The notes under the pieces were generated by a model, which made no database searches, was not told where the DNA came from, and saw only the letters and a program-made list of their open reading frames with translations. From Mogibacterium sp. (GTDB lineage: Bacteria; Bacillota; Clostridia; Peptostreptococcales; Anaerovoracaceae): 64,000 nucleotides of DNA. A program made the position numbers and the translations under genes. Shown piece by piece: positions 1 through 7,736 of this stretch; position 1 is the stretch's first letter, and each line of letters opens with the position of its first letter. The stretch spans positions 1-64,000 of the forward strand of contig JAFVPI010000074.1 of the NCBI GenBank assembly GCA_017505405.1. Reading direction: 5' to 3'.

Positions 1-152
1 ACAGGATTGCCGATCTCCTCCCTGCTGGTCGCAGCCGAATCTATGACAAACCTGTCAGAGATCCCTCTCCTCTTGACCATATCCTTCAGCACGTATTCAG
101 CCATAGGGCTGCGGCATATATTGCCATGACATACAAACAGTATTTTTATCAT
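1..152 (-). CDS. Low-molecular-weight protein tyrosine phosphatase, N-terminal part (runs off the window)
   Basis: The minus strand from 152 encodes 50 residues beginning MIKILFVCHGNICRSPMAEY before the window ends. CHGNICRS is the phosphatase P-loop C-x5-R-S of the LMW-PTP/arsenate reductase family, with the nucleophilic Cys at residue 8 and the phosphate-binding Arg at residue 14. These enzymes dephosphorylate tyrosine (some members arginine) on cytoplasmic proteins. The gene starts 11 bases after the stop of a truncated MerR-type reading frame and is probably transcribed with it from the MerR-type promoter at 318-348. The AAAGAGA before the start is only a moderate ribosome binding site. 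The C-terminal half, including the general-acid Asp, lies outside the window, so completeness cannot be judged. Confidence 0.85.
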   Translation of the reverse strand, partial: MIKILFVCHGNICRSPMAEYVLKDMVKRRGISDRFVIDSAATSREEIGNP

Positions 153-163
153 TCTCTTTATGG

Positions 164-280
164 TCAGTCTATTTCTTTCCTGTGATCTTTACGGCCGGGT
201 GTAATGAGTCCCTGATCTTCGTAAAACCTTATATTCTTGCTGGTTATCCCTGTCAGTTCGGCGACCTGATTGATTTTCAT
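164..280 (-). pseudogene. Truncated MerR-family regulator (38-residue N-terminal helix-turn-helix only)
   Basis: The frame opens [20 protein letters not shown] and continues to ...GLITPGR, the canonical N-terminus of a MerR winged HTH, then ends after 38 residues. MerR proteins are normally 110-280 residues and need the rest of the wing, a dimerising coiled coil and an effector domain, all absent here. A good ribosome binding site (AGGAG about 8 bases upstream) precedes the ATG. The LMW phosphatase gene follows after 11 bases, so the missing part was deleted rather than displaced nearby. The cognate-looking promoter upstream is intact. Most likely a deletion relic; a functional micro-HTH peptide cannot be excluded. 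Confidence 0.75.
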
Positions 281-313
281 ATGACAGCTCCTAAGCCTCT
301 CCTTTATCTTCGG

Positions 314-430
314 TCACAGGATAAGGTTTCCACAAAGTGGAAGGTCAAGTGGTTTTTTAAAAAAAGAGAAAAAAGTTTTCAGGATCACGGTGTCCGCTTC
401 CAGATATGCTTTCAGTTCTTCAGCAGTCAT
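314..430 (-). CDS. Possible 38-residue ORF, function unknown
   Basis: A short frame starts MTAEELKAYLEAD with GAGG just upstream, 6 bases after the stop of the 437-892 gene, and ends 38 codons later. Its second half is rich in Phe and Leu and its last codons overlap the MerR-type promoter. The overlap suggests it is either the 5' stub of a gene cut by the same deletion that shortened the MerR gene, or chance. No family recognised. Confidence 0.3.
   Translation of the reverse strand: MTAEELKAYLEADTVILKTFFSFFKKPLDLPLCGNLIL
318..348 (-). promoter_or_regulatory. MerR-type promoter with 19-bp spacer and central dyad
   Basis: On the minus strand the -35 TTGACC (348-343) and -10 TATCCT (323-318) are separated by 19 bp rather than the usual 17. 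The spacer carries the imperfect dyad ACCTTCCAC / GTGGAAACCT. Over-long spacers spanned by such a dyad are the hallmark of MerR-family-controlled promoters (merT, copA, soxS types), where the regulator twists the DNA to realign the elements. It reads toward the truncated MerR frame at 280, as expected for an autoregulated MerR gene. Confidence 0.7.
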
Positions 431-436
431 ATTGCC

Positions 437-892
437 TCAGGATCCAGACGAAACGTCGCCTACTACGCTGATAATATGATCGAAGTTGGTTCCGTCGATC
501 TTATAGGCGTCCCTGATGCCGGCCAGGGCTTCCATGTCCGCCCGCTTGCAGAACTTCAGAACTCTCTCCGCCCGGCCCGCACACTCTTCTCCGCCCTTAT
601 AGCATGTGCCTTTTTCCGCATTGTAGCTGACCGGCCAGCTTCTGAATGTATCAGGATCCGCATAGATATCTCTATACTTACCGTGAAAGCTTATGTCGAA
701 CCAGTCCGTGCCGAAAGAGTATGCTCCTCCCCCGAGCGCGCCTTCTTTAAAGAAGCACTCCCTCGCGAAGTAGCAGTTGTCCGTTTCACTGTAGCCTATC
801 TTCACATACTTGTCTTTTCTGGTGGTGAACCAGGCTCCCCCGCTTCTGATATTCTCGATCATTTCACTTTTGACCGCTTCTTTTTTGCTCAT
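437..892 (-). CDS. Hypothetical protein, 151 residues
   Basis: The reading frame starts at an ATG preceded by GGGGTGAT, a good ribosome binding site. It encodes a soluble, charged 151-residue protein with no signal peptide or membrane segment. The middle is rich in aromatic residues and glycine (GGGAYSFGTDWFD near residues 55-67) and there are five cysteines. I do not recognise a family. The gene is divergent from adenine deaminase, with about 108 bases between the starts, and has a different codon context from the neighbouring MerR and phosphatase relics. A plausible real gene because of its length, start signal and lack of a competing frame; the long plus-strand frame opposite it has no credible start context or homology. 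Confidence 0.55.
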   Translation of the reverse strand: MSKKEAVKSEMIENIRSGGAWFTTRKDKYVKIGYSETDNCYFARECFFKEGALGGGAYSFGTDWFDISFHGKYRDIYADPDTFRSWPVSYNAEKGTCYKGGEECAGRAERVLKFCKRADMEALAGIRDAYKIDGTNFDHIISVVGDVSSGS

Positions 893-967
893 GATATCAC
901 CCCGGTCCCTTATTATCTGAAACCTCTGTCAACTTGTATTTTACCACACTGTGAGCCTCCGGATATA

Positions 968-992
968 TGCTATACTACGACTAACAGGAGGT
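968..992 (+). promoter_or_regulatory. Extended -10 and ribosome binding site for adenine deaminase
   Basis: TGC-TATACT (968-976) is a good extended -10 element and AGGAGGTG (985-992) is a strong Shine-Dalgarno placed 8 bases before the ATG at 1001. No clear -35 is seen, which is usual for extended -10 promoters. The short spacing implies a leader of only about 18 bases. Confidence 0.55.
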
Positions 993-1000
993 GAAAAATT

Positions 1001-2803
1001 ATGCTCAACAAGTTTTGCAAAAAACCCCTTTACGAAATAACAAGAACTATGGCGAATGTGGCGATGCGCGTCGAGAAGGCGGACATGGTCATCAAAAACG
1101 CTAAACTGGTAAATGTATGCACCGCCGAGATCCAGGAAGGGATCGATGTAGCGATCGCGGAAGGCCGCATCGCACTCGTAGGCGACGCATCGCACTGCAT
1201 AGGTGAAAATACAAAGGTAATAGACGCAACAGGTCAGTATATCGCTCCGGGATTCATGGACGCTCACATCCACGTGGAGTCCGCGATGGTCACTGTCAGA
1301 GAATATGCCCGCGCCGTGGTGCCTCACGGAACAACAGGCATATTCATGGACCCGCATGAGATCTGCAATGTCTGCGGACCTGAAGGAGTAAAGGCCATGA
1401 TAGAGGACGGAATGAGAGTTCCTCTCAAGGCGATGTCCAATGTTCCTTCATGCGTGCCTGCAGTCGCAGGTTTTGAGGATACCGGATCGCACATCGGACC
1501 GGAAGAAGTGCGCGAGATGATGACCTGGGACGGCATCATGGGCCTCGGGGAGATGATGAGCTTCCCTAACGTTCTCGGAGCAGAACCGAATATTCACGGA
1601 GAGCTCGCCGAGACTCTTAAGGCAGACCAGGTAATAACAGGACACTACTCCGTGCCTGAGACCGGACCTGGACTCAACGCATATATCGCTTCGGGCGTAA
1701 GATGCTGCCACGAGTCGACCCGCGCAGAGGATGTACTCGAAAAGATGCGCCACGGAATGTACGCTCTGATGCGCTACGGCAGCGCATGGCACGACATGCC
1801 TGTAATTATAAGGGCAATACTCGACAACGATGTTGAAGACCGCTTCGCCTGCATGATCTCAGACGATACACATCCTGATACGCTGATAAGCGACGGTCAC
1901 ATGGACCACATCGTACGCTGCGCCATCAAAGAGGGTCTTGATCCTGTCAAGGCGATACAGTACGTAACGATCAATCCTGCGACCTGCTTCCGCATGGATC
2001 ACGAGATGGGAAGCATCACCCCGGGCAAATGCGCAGACATCGTGTTCTTCGATGACCTGAATGACATACAGATAACCCGCACTATCATAGACGGCGATAT
2101 CGTGGCTGAAAACGGAGAGATGACAGTAGAGCTCGAAAAGTCTGACTTTCCTGATCTGGTCTACAACACAATGCATGTGGGTTATGATATCACGGCAGAC
2201 AGCTTCAAGATCGCAGCGCCGGAGGGTGCAGGAGACAGCGTGAAGACACGCGTGATCGAGATCATCCCTAACCGTGTCGGCAACTACGAAAGGATAGTCG
2301 ATCTGAAGGTGAAGGACGGCTTTGTCCAGCCTGATGAAACTCAGGACATAATGAAGATGGCAGTATTTGAACGCCATCACGAGACAGGAACAAAAGGCGC
2401 CGGTTTCCTGAAGGGATTCGGGTTCAAAAAAGGCGCGATGGCTCAGACCGTTTCACACGACGCGCACAACCTTCTGGTTGCCGGAACTAACGATGAAGAC
2501 ATGGCTCTTGCAGCAAACACGCTCGTGGAATGCGGCGGCGGAATGTGCGCTGTAGCTGACGGAAAAGTACTTGCACTCGTGCCTCTCCCGATCGCAGGCC
2601 TGATGAACGACCTGCCTGCAGAAGAGATGGCAGACCTCATCAGCAAGCTCGATGCTGCATGGAAGGAGATGGGATGCGTTATCAATTCACCGTACATGAC
2701 GATGGCTCTGATACCGCTTGCATGTCTGCCTGAGCTGAGAATCACGAACCGCGGAATGGTGGACTGCAGAACATTCCAGTTTGTCGATATGTTCGTTGAA
2801 TAA
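1001..2803 (+). CDS. ade: Adenine deaminase
   Basis: Hydrolyses adenine to hypoxanthine and ammonia in purine salvage (EC 3.5.4.2), a cytoplasmic metal enzyme of the amidohydrolase superfamily. The 600-residue product has the family length. The metal-binding motif GFMDAHIHVES (His89, His91, Glu93) ends the N-terminal beta-sandwich/barrel segment; DPHEI near residue 118 and ISDDTHPD in the barrel are characteristic of Ade. The C-terminal third carries the typical VSHDAHN and NDEDM stretches of this family. The start at 1001 is fixed by the strong AGGAGGTG site. The gene stands alone between a divergent hypothetical and a convergent clostripain-like gene and ends in its own terminator. Nothing indicates a purine riboswitch in the short leader. 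Confidence 0.95.
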   Translation: MLNKFCKKPLYEITRTMANVAMRVEKADMVIKNAKLVNVCTAEIQEGIDVAIAEGRIALVGDASHCIGENTKVIDATGQYIAPGFMDAHIHVESAMVTVREYARAVVPHGTTGIFMDPHEICNVCGPEGVKAMIEDGMRVPLKAMSNVPSCVPAVAGFEDTGSHIGPEEVREMMTWDGIMGLGEMMSFPNVLGAEPNIHGELAETLKADQVITGHYSVPETGPGLNAYIASGVRCCHESTRAEDVLEKMRHGMYALMRYGSAWHDMPVIIRAILDNDVEDRFACMISDDTHPDTLISDGHMDHIVRCAIKEGLDPVKAIQYVTINPATCFRMDHEMGSITPGKCADIVFFDDLNDIQITRTIIDGDIVAENGEMTVELEKSDFPDLVYNTMHVGYDITADSFKIAAPEGAGDSVKTRVIEIIPNRVGNYERIVDLKVKDGFVQPDETQDIMKMAVFERHHETGTKGAGFLKGFGFKKGAMAQTVSHDAHNLLVAGTNDEDMALAANTLVECGGGMCAVADGKVLALVPLPIAGLMNDLPAEEMADLISKLDAAWKEMGCVINSPYMTMALIPLACLPELRITNRGMVDCRTFQFVDMFVE

Positions 2804-2826
2804 AAATCTGAACACACATATGAAGA

Positions 2827-2857
2827 GCTCCGGAGCATCTGCTTCGGAGCCTTTTTT
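2827..2857 (+). terminator. Rho-independent terminator after ade
   Basis: An inverted repeat, GCTCCGGAGC paired with GCTTCGGAGC around an ATCT loop (2827-2850), is followed by a run of six T (2852-2857). It lies 24 bases after the ade stop. Confidence 0.85.
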
Positions 2858-2884
2858 GTTTCACTTGTTATTCTCTTCGGTTAT

Positions 2885-5512
2885 TTACTGTACCTGCTCT
2901 CTTATCTCTTCAGTCATCAGGTCTCTCTGATATACATCCGTAAGTATCCCGAAGTACGAGATCACAGAGCCGCTTTCGAACACTTCGTCCCTGACTGTCA
3001 TCTGGTCCTCAGTGATAACGAGCTGCTTGTCTCCGTATGTACCGGTCCTGAGCAGGTTGCCCTCTTCATCATAAAAGTCAAAGAGGAACTCGATCGTATC
3101 GCCTGTCTCGAACTGTTCCAGACCTTTCTTCATGAAGAACAGCGTCTGATCATCATCAATGCTGTATCCCGTCACGCGGCCTGAAGGCTCGGCTTCCTGA
3201 TCTTCACTGACCGGATCCCACTCGATGTGCAGCGTGATGTTCTCGCTGCCGTTGAGCCTGGCTTTGACCTTGCCGCGGAATATGGTGCCTTCTTCTGTGA
3301 CAAGAGGTTCATCGGCCTCATAGCAAACAACATGTCCGTTAATGCGGGCCCATGCTCCGTCCATGCTGACGATAGGATGGCCTTCTGCATCTGTGTCGGA
3401 AAAATGTTCCCTGCCGATATACATTAGGCCCTCATCGGTAACAAGGTATGCGGCTACCTTGCAGTCAAGTATGGTATCCCATGTCTTGTCAGGCAGCTCA
3501 GGCAGATATCCTTCCTCTACCGCTGTGACCGGGATATCAACAAACAGATCTGTTGTATCGTAGTCTTCGAATCCCTTGATATACCATTCTTCCTCACTGT
3601 AATCCCGGGCTCCCAGAATTCCGAAGAGACTGTCATCTTCAGCATCAGCCCTCATCTGCTGAGCTCCCATGATGCTGCAGAATGTATCGAAGAATTTCTG
3701 TTCAGTCCTGTATTTGACTGCCTTCAGCTGTTTATACTCGCTGCTGTACATGGAAAGATCCTTGTACGGGAAGTCTATCGCCATGCCATTGATGCCCTCA
3801 GCGGAATCACTGTTGCGGTATACGACGCAGGCCTTGACAGTATCGGCGATCCTGTCGAGTTCTTCATCGCTTGTCACTGCCTGCCTGTAATCAGCCTTTT
3901 TAAGGTTCGTAAGATAGCTTACCAGGTCTACCTGCTCTTCATCGAAGAACTGATATGCGCCTGAACGCGCAGCCGACATGTTGGCAAATACAGCAGGCTT
4001 GTCTGCCATATCGGCAGTTGCCTTTTTGTAAAGGCCGGTAAGCTGCTTGTATACCGGTTTCACCAGAGTCAGGTCTACAAGCGAAAGCGTGCACTTCGGA
4101 TCAGGCTCGCCCTCATTGAGGGCGCGCTGTACCTGGTCGTAAGAACTGACCATCGATTTTCCGAACTCCTCGATACTGATCGCAGGGTCTTCCGCCAGCT
4201 TGCCGAACCCGGCAGTGTAGTACCATCCCGTTCCCGGCTCGGTCTCCTCGGACGCAAGATAATAGTCCGCGTAAGGCTCGAGTGCGTTCGCATATTCGAT
4301 ATTCTGCATCAGGCATGCGTCGAAGCCGATCATTTCGAATTTCATGCCGGCTTTTTTAATGGCACCGATTATCTCTGATGCTGACATCAGCCGTTCTTTA
4401 TCATCGCGGTCATTCAGGATATCTACGCCGTAACCGGATGCGAATCCGCCGCCGTGATCCCACAGAACCAGCATGTACCTGTCGGCAGGATAGTTCTTCT
4501 TTGCCCAGAGTATGAAATCAGTGAGGCTCTCAGGGTCAGACATGCATGTCGTCTCATCAAGCATTTCCGCAGTCTCAATATCCCCCCCGCTTATAAGGTA
4601 TCTGCCAACGGTGGAATCTTCGATGCCTTTCGTGAACCATCTGTCCGAACCGCCCGCCTGTACAACAAAGTCGAGGCCGTCTCCCTTTGCGGTAGTGTCC
4701 TTCATCTGAGCTATGTTTATCGAAGCCATGCCCCTGTCATCTTCAAGATCGGCTCCGATTATGTACTCCATTACAACGACTTTTTTTGCAGCGGAGTGAT
4801 CAGGGAAGAAATAATCTCTGGTACGCTGCTTTTCTGCCATTGCTTCATAGCCGGCTCCGAGCGTAACATCGCGTCCGACGAATTCATCGCTGTCCGTGAC
4901 ATCCTTGATCTGTTTCATGGTGTCATCAAGCATGTACTGCGCTACCGGTCTGAACGGATGGACTATCGTTGTGATGAGGAAGCATCCGACTATGAGTACG
5001 ACGAGCTCAGCAGCAGAAAACATGACCGAACCGGTCTTTCTGAGTCTTCGCGCCATAGGGCTGAGTTTCTTATCAGCTTTGAACTCAGGTTTACCAAGAT
5101 AAACATTCTTCTTTCCGAATCCAAGCATGGCCAGGAATACGAGCGGTATAAGGATAAGCCCCAAAGCAAAGCCTTTGCCTTTTCCGAACTGCTTCGCAAG
5201 CCTCCAGTACAGGCGTATGAGGAATACTCCGTATACAATGAGCGCTACAAACGCCATGATAAGAGAATACTCGTTGTCCATCCCCAGATATCTTGAGGTG
5301 AGAAACATGGCTATGCATATAAGTGCCGGTCTCCAGAAAGACCCCATGCTGCGGAACAGATCGGTCGACATCTCCATGTCTCCGAGGATCGGAATAATGG
5401 CACAGTACTTTCTCTTTCCCATCTTTCCGAGTATCCTGTAGTAGCACAGGATCTGGATCAGAAGCGGGAATGTCCATACTGCCGGATTTCTGAAAAGGTA
5501 TGTGAAAAGCAT
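2885..5512 (-). CDS. Membrane-anchored clostripain-family (C11) cysteine peptidase-like protein
   Basis: 875 residues. The first ~190 are hydrophobic with about five membrane segments (roughly 10-25, 62-75, 83-100, 116-131 and 165-183), resembling the DUF5684-type integral domain. A linker follows, then a clostripain-like peptidase core. The core has the C11 dyad: His353 in LWDHGGG and Cys400 in GFDACLM. The C-terminal ~230 residues look beta-rich. C11 enzymes cleave after Arg or Lys; here the catalytic part should face outside the membrane, so a role in surface protein processing is likely but inferred. It is the last gene of a minus-strand operon with GDPD, cardiolipin synthase and HD protein, 16 bases after the HD gene. 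A second, unrelated-architecture C11 protein lies at 43994-47071. Confidence 0.85.
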   Translation of the reverse strand: MLFTYLFRNPAVWTFPLLIQILCYYRILGKMGKRKYCAIIPILGDMEMSTDLFRSMGSFWRPALICIAMFLTSRYLGMDNEYSLIMAFVALIVYGVFLIRLYWRLAKQFGKGKGFALGLILIPLVFLAMLGFGKKNVYLGKPEFKADKKLSPMARRLRKTGSVMFSAAELVVLIVGCFLITTIVHPFRPVAQYMLDDTMKQIKDVTDSDEFVGRDVTLGAGYEAMAEKQRTRDYFFPDHSAAKKVVVMEYIIGADLEDDRGMASINIAQMKDTTAKGDGLDFVVQAGGSDRWFTKGIEDSTVGRYLISGGDIETAEMLDETTCMSDPESLTDFILWAKKNYPADRYMLVLWDHGGGFASGYGVDILNDRDDKERLMSASEIIGAIKKAGMKFEMIGFDACLMQNIEYANALEPYADYYLASEETEPGTGWYYTAGFGKLAEDPAISIEEFGKSMVSSYDQVQRALNEGEPDPKCTLSLVDLTLVKPVYKQLTGLYKKATADMADKPAVFANMSAARSGAYQFFDEEQVDLVSYLTNLKKADYRQAVTSDEELDRIADTVKACVVYRNSDSAEGINGMAIDFPYKDLSMYSSEYKQLKAVKYRTEQKFFDTFCSIMGAQQMRADAEDDSLFGILGARDYSEEEWYIKGFEDYDTTDLFVDIPVTAVEEGYLPELPDKTWDTILDCKVAAYLVTDEGLMYIGREHFSDTDAEGHPIVSMDGAWARINGHVVCYEADEPLVTEEGTIFRGKVKARLNGSENITLHIEWDPVSEDQEAEPSGRVTGYSIDDDQTLFFMKKGLEQFETGDTIEFLFDFYDEEGNLLRTGTYGDKQLVITEDQMTVRDEVFESGSVISYFGILTDVYQRDLMTEEIREQVQ

Positions 5513-5528
5513 CCCAAAGTCTCCCTTT

Positions 5529-6122
5529 TTATTTTATCTTCTCCACGATTTTCTGTTTTTCGCCGCGTATATAGTTTTTTACACCTGTATTCTTAACTTC
5601 GCTGCCTTTTACAATGTCCTTGACAGCGCTGTACTTGTCAGCGACCGAGACCACCACTCCCTCTATTGAGTTTGGCGCGTCACTTTCACCTGCCGGCCAC
5701 ATATGCCTTTCGATGATATCCTCGGTCTTCTCGGGCATCTCACCTACGATCCCTCTGGCAACTTCCACGGAATCCTTCGGATGCTCCCGGCTGCACTCCC
5801 TTGCGGAAGAGAATTTTTCGCTTCTGCCGAGTATCCCGAGGTCATGGCAAAGTGCACCTATAACCACCGCGGGTATGTTCACCTTTATATTGAGCTTTCT
5901 CAGTGCATAGCATATCATGACACTTGAAAAAGCCACCCTGAACGTATGCTCTCCGACCGTTGACCATTGATGATGCGTCTGCTCGAAAGCCTGCTTCATC
6001 TCCTCAGACTGCAGCACATCATTGCCGTAACGCATCAGGTCTCCTTTGATCCTGTCCTTGCGGTCTTCGCGTTTTTCCCTAATTTGTTTATGTATAGTGC
6101 TTTCATAATAAGGCTGCCGCAT
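5529..6122 (-). CDS. HD-domain phosphohydrolase-like protein
   Basis: A 197-residue cytoplasmic protein with a metal-dependent HD domain: His59 in the EHTFRV helix, His93-Asp94 in CHDLG, a later His in EHPKD, and the distal Asp in SVADKYSA. This arrangement matches the HD superfamily of phosphohydrolases. The substrate cannot be told from sequence. A strong GAAGGAGTG site precedes the ATG at 6122. It sits between cardiolipin synthase (21 bases upstream) and the clostripain-like gene (16 bases downstream), so it is co-transcribed with envelope and lipid functions. The N-terminal 45 residues are highly charged. Confidence 0.8.
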   Translation of the reverse strand: MRQPYYESTIHKQIREKREDRKDRIKGDLMRYGNDVLQSEEMKQAFEQTHHQWSTVGEHTFRVAFSSVMICYALRKLNIKVNIPAVVIGALCHDLGILGRSEKFSSARECSREHPKDSVEVARGIVGEMPEKTEDIIERHMWPAGESDAPNSIEGVVVSVADKYSAVKDIVKGSEVKNTGVKNYIRGEKQKIVEKIK

Positions 6123-6143
6123 TTTATGCTCACTCCTTCAATA

Positions 6144-7718
6144 TTACATCAGCGGAGATATCATCTTTGCCAGCCCGCCGATCAGTTTATATGATAATTT
6201 TTCTTTCTTTATGCTTTCGGCACTGACCTGCCTGCACTTTGCAAGTGTCTCCTGAAAATCCTTTTCTATATCAGCTATGCAGTCTGTTTTGTACATATAT
6301 GTAGCGCATTCGAAATGATGATACAGACTCCTGTAATCGAGGTTGATCGTTCCGACCACGGCTTTGATGTCATCGCTTACAAACACCTTCGCATGCACAA
6401 ATCCGGGCGTGTATTCATATATCTTTACGCCCGCCTCATAAAGAGTTTTGTAATGCGTCTTTGCAAGCGCATATGCCACTTTCTTGTCCGGGATGCCGGG
6501 CAGTATCAGTCTGACGTCAACCCCGCGCTGTGCAGCGAAGCAAAGCGACGTCTCCAGTTCTCCGTCAAGTATCAGATATGGTGACATTATGTGAACATAA
6601 TCCGTTGCGCGGTTCAGTATGTCCATATATACCGCTTCACCCGCTTTATACTTATCGAGCGGACAGTCGCTGTAAGGCATTACATAGCCTTTTGCGTCAC
6701 CGGCCTCAAAGGCAGGCAGCGACAGCCACTCCTCATAATCAGCTGCTGTTTCGGACCTCATGTTCCACATCTGCAGGAACATAAGAGCGAAGCTCCTTGC
6801 TGCCGGCCCTTTCATCATTACAGCTGTATCCTTCCAGTGACCGAACCTTTCCCTTCGGTTGATGTATTCATCAGCAAGATTGACTCCGCCGTTGAACGCT
6901 ACCTTTCCGTCTATAACAAGGATCTTGCGGTGGTCGCGGTAATTATAGTGCGAAGACACGACCGGTACGATCGGCGAGAAAGCCTTTGCGTGTATGCCCT
7001 GAGCCTCGAGCAATTTGGAATAGTCGGCCGGGAGCGTCGACATCTCACACATCCCGTCATATATCACGCGGACCTCAACACCCTCCCTGACCTTGCGCGT
7101 AAGCACGTCAAGTATGCGGCCCCACATATACCCCTCTTCAACTATGAAATACTCCATGAAAATGTATTTTTCCGCCTTTTCAAGCTCACGGAGCATGGCT
7201 TCAAATTTCTTTTCACCAAGAGGAAAATATGTCACCTCTGTTTTGTCATAAACCGGGAAGCAGCCTGTATTGCTCAGGTATTTGCTGAGGTCGTCCGTTC
7301 CGGAGCCGTCATGTTCGATCTCCCTTACAACGTTCTCAGGCTGGCTTAGCATGGTGCGGGTATTTTCAATCTGCCTTTTGACCATTTCGGTCTCCATGCG
7401 GTGTCCGACATTCAGCTGCGTCCACAGCAGCATCGCGGCTCCGGCGAAAGACAGTATCGAAATGATGAGCATCCACGTAAGCTTGGCGGATGAATCCATG
7501 CTTGTGTTGAACAGGAAAACGATCATCACAAAGGAGAACACCCACTGCAGATTGAGAAGCACCGGCAGTTTTTCCCTGAACTGCAGATAAACCATTACCA
7601 GCAGGCCTACCTGAAGCACAATCAGTATCCCGAAGACAAAGAACCTGCTGAACAGAAGCCGCAGGAGCCCCTTCCTTACCGGCTTTGCCAAACTGACTAT
7701 TCTTTCTTCACCGTTCAT
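6144..7718 (-). CDS. cls: Cardiolipin synthase (phospholipase D family)
   Basis: Condenses two phosphatidylglycerol molecules to cardiolipin and glycerol at the membrane. The 524-residue protein has hydrophobic N-terminal segments (about residues 24-45, 58-72 and 80-100) and two HKD motifs: HRKILVID with His263, Lys265 and Asp270, and HAKVFVSDD with His442, Lys444 and Asp449, followed by GTINLDYRS. Length and layout match bacterial ClsA-type synthases. It lies 18 bases after the GDPD gene and 21 before the HD gene in one minus-strand operon, which supports a phospholipid-remodelling role for the group. Confidence 0.93.
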   Translation of the reverse strand: MNGEERIVSLAKPVRKGLLRLLFSRFFVFGILIVLQVGLLVMVYLQFREKLPVLLNLQWVFSFVMIVFLFNTSMDSSAKLTWMLIISILSFAGAAMLLWTQLNVGHRMETEMVKRQIENTRTMLSQPENVVREIEHDGSGTDDLSKYLSNTGCFPVYDKTEVTYFPLGEKKFEAMLRELEKAEKYIFMEYFIVEEGYMWGRILDVLTRKVREGVEVRVIYDGMCEMSTLPADYSKLLEAQGIHAKAFSPIVPVVSSHYNYRDHRKILVIDGKVAFNGGVNLADEYINRRERFGHWKDTAVMMKGPAARSFALMFLQMWNMRSETAADYEEWLSLPAFEAGDAKGYVMPYSDCPLDKYKAGEAVYMDILNRATDYVHIMSPYLILDGELETSLCFAAQRGVDVRLILPGIPDKKVAYALAKTHYKTLYEAGVKIYEYTPGFVHAKVFVSDDIKAVVGTINLDYRSLYHHFECATYMYKTDCIADIEKDFQETLAKCRQVSAESIKKEKLSYKLIGGLAKMISPLM

Positions 7719-7736
7719 ATCTTTAGTCCCTCAAAA

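Noticed and set aside
182..994. Long open frame on the plus strand (270 residues) over the 437-892 gene
   Set aside because: It is antisense to the better-supported frame and to the MerR/phosphatase genes, starts with no ribosome site, and its residue composition (Arg/Ser/Phe-rich runs) is that of a shadow frame.
4454..5296. 280-codon plus-strand frame inside the clostripain-like gene
   Set aside because: It overlaps the coding sequence in antisense and lacks a start site and homology.
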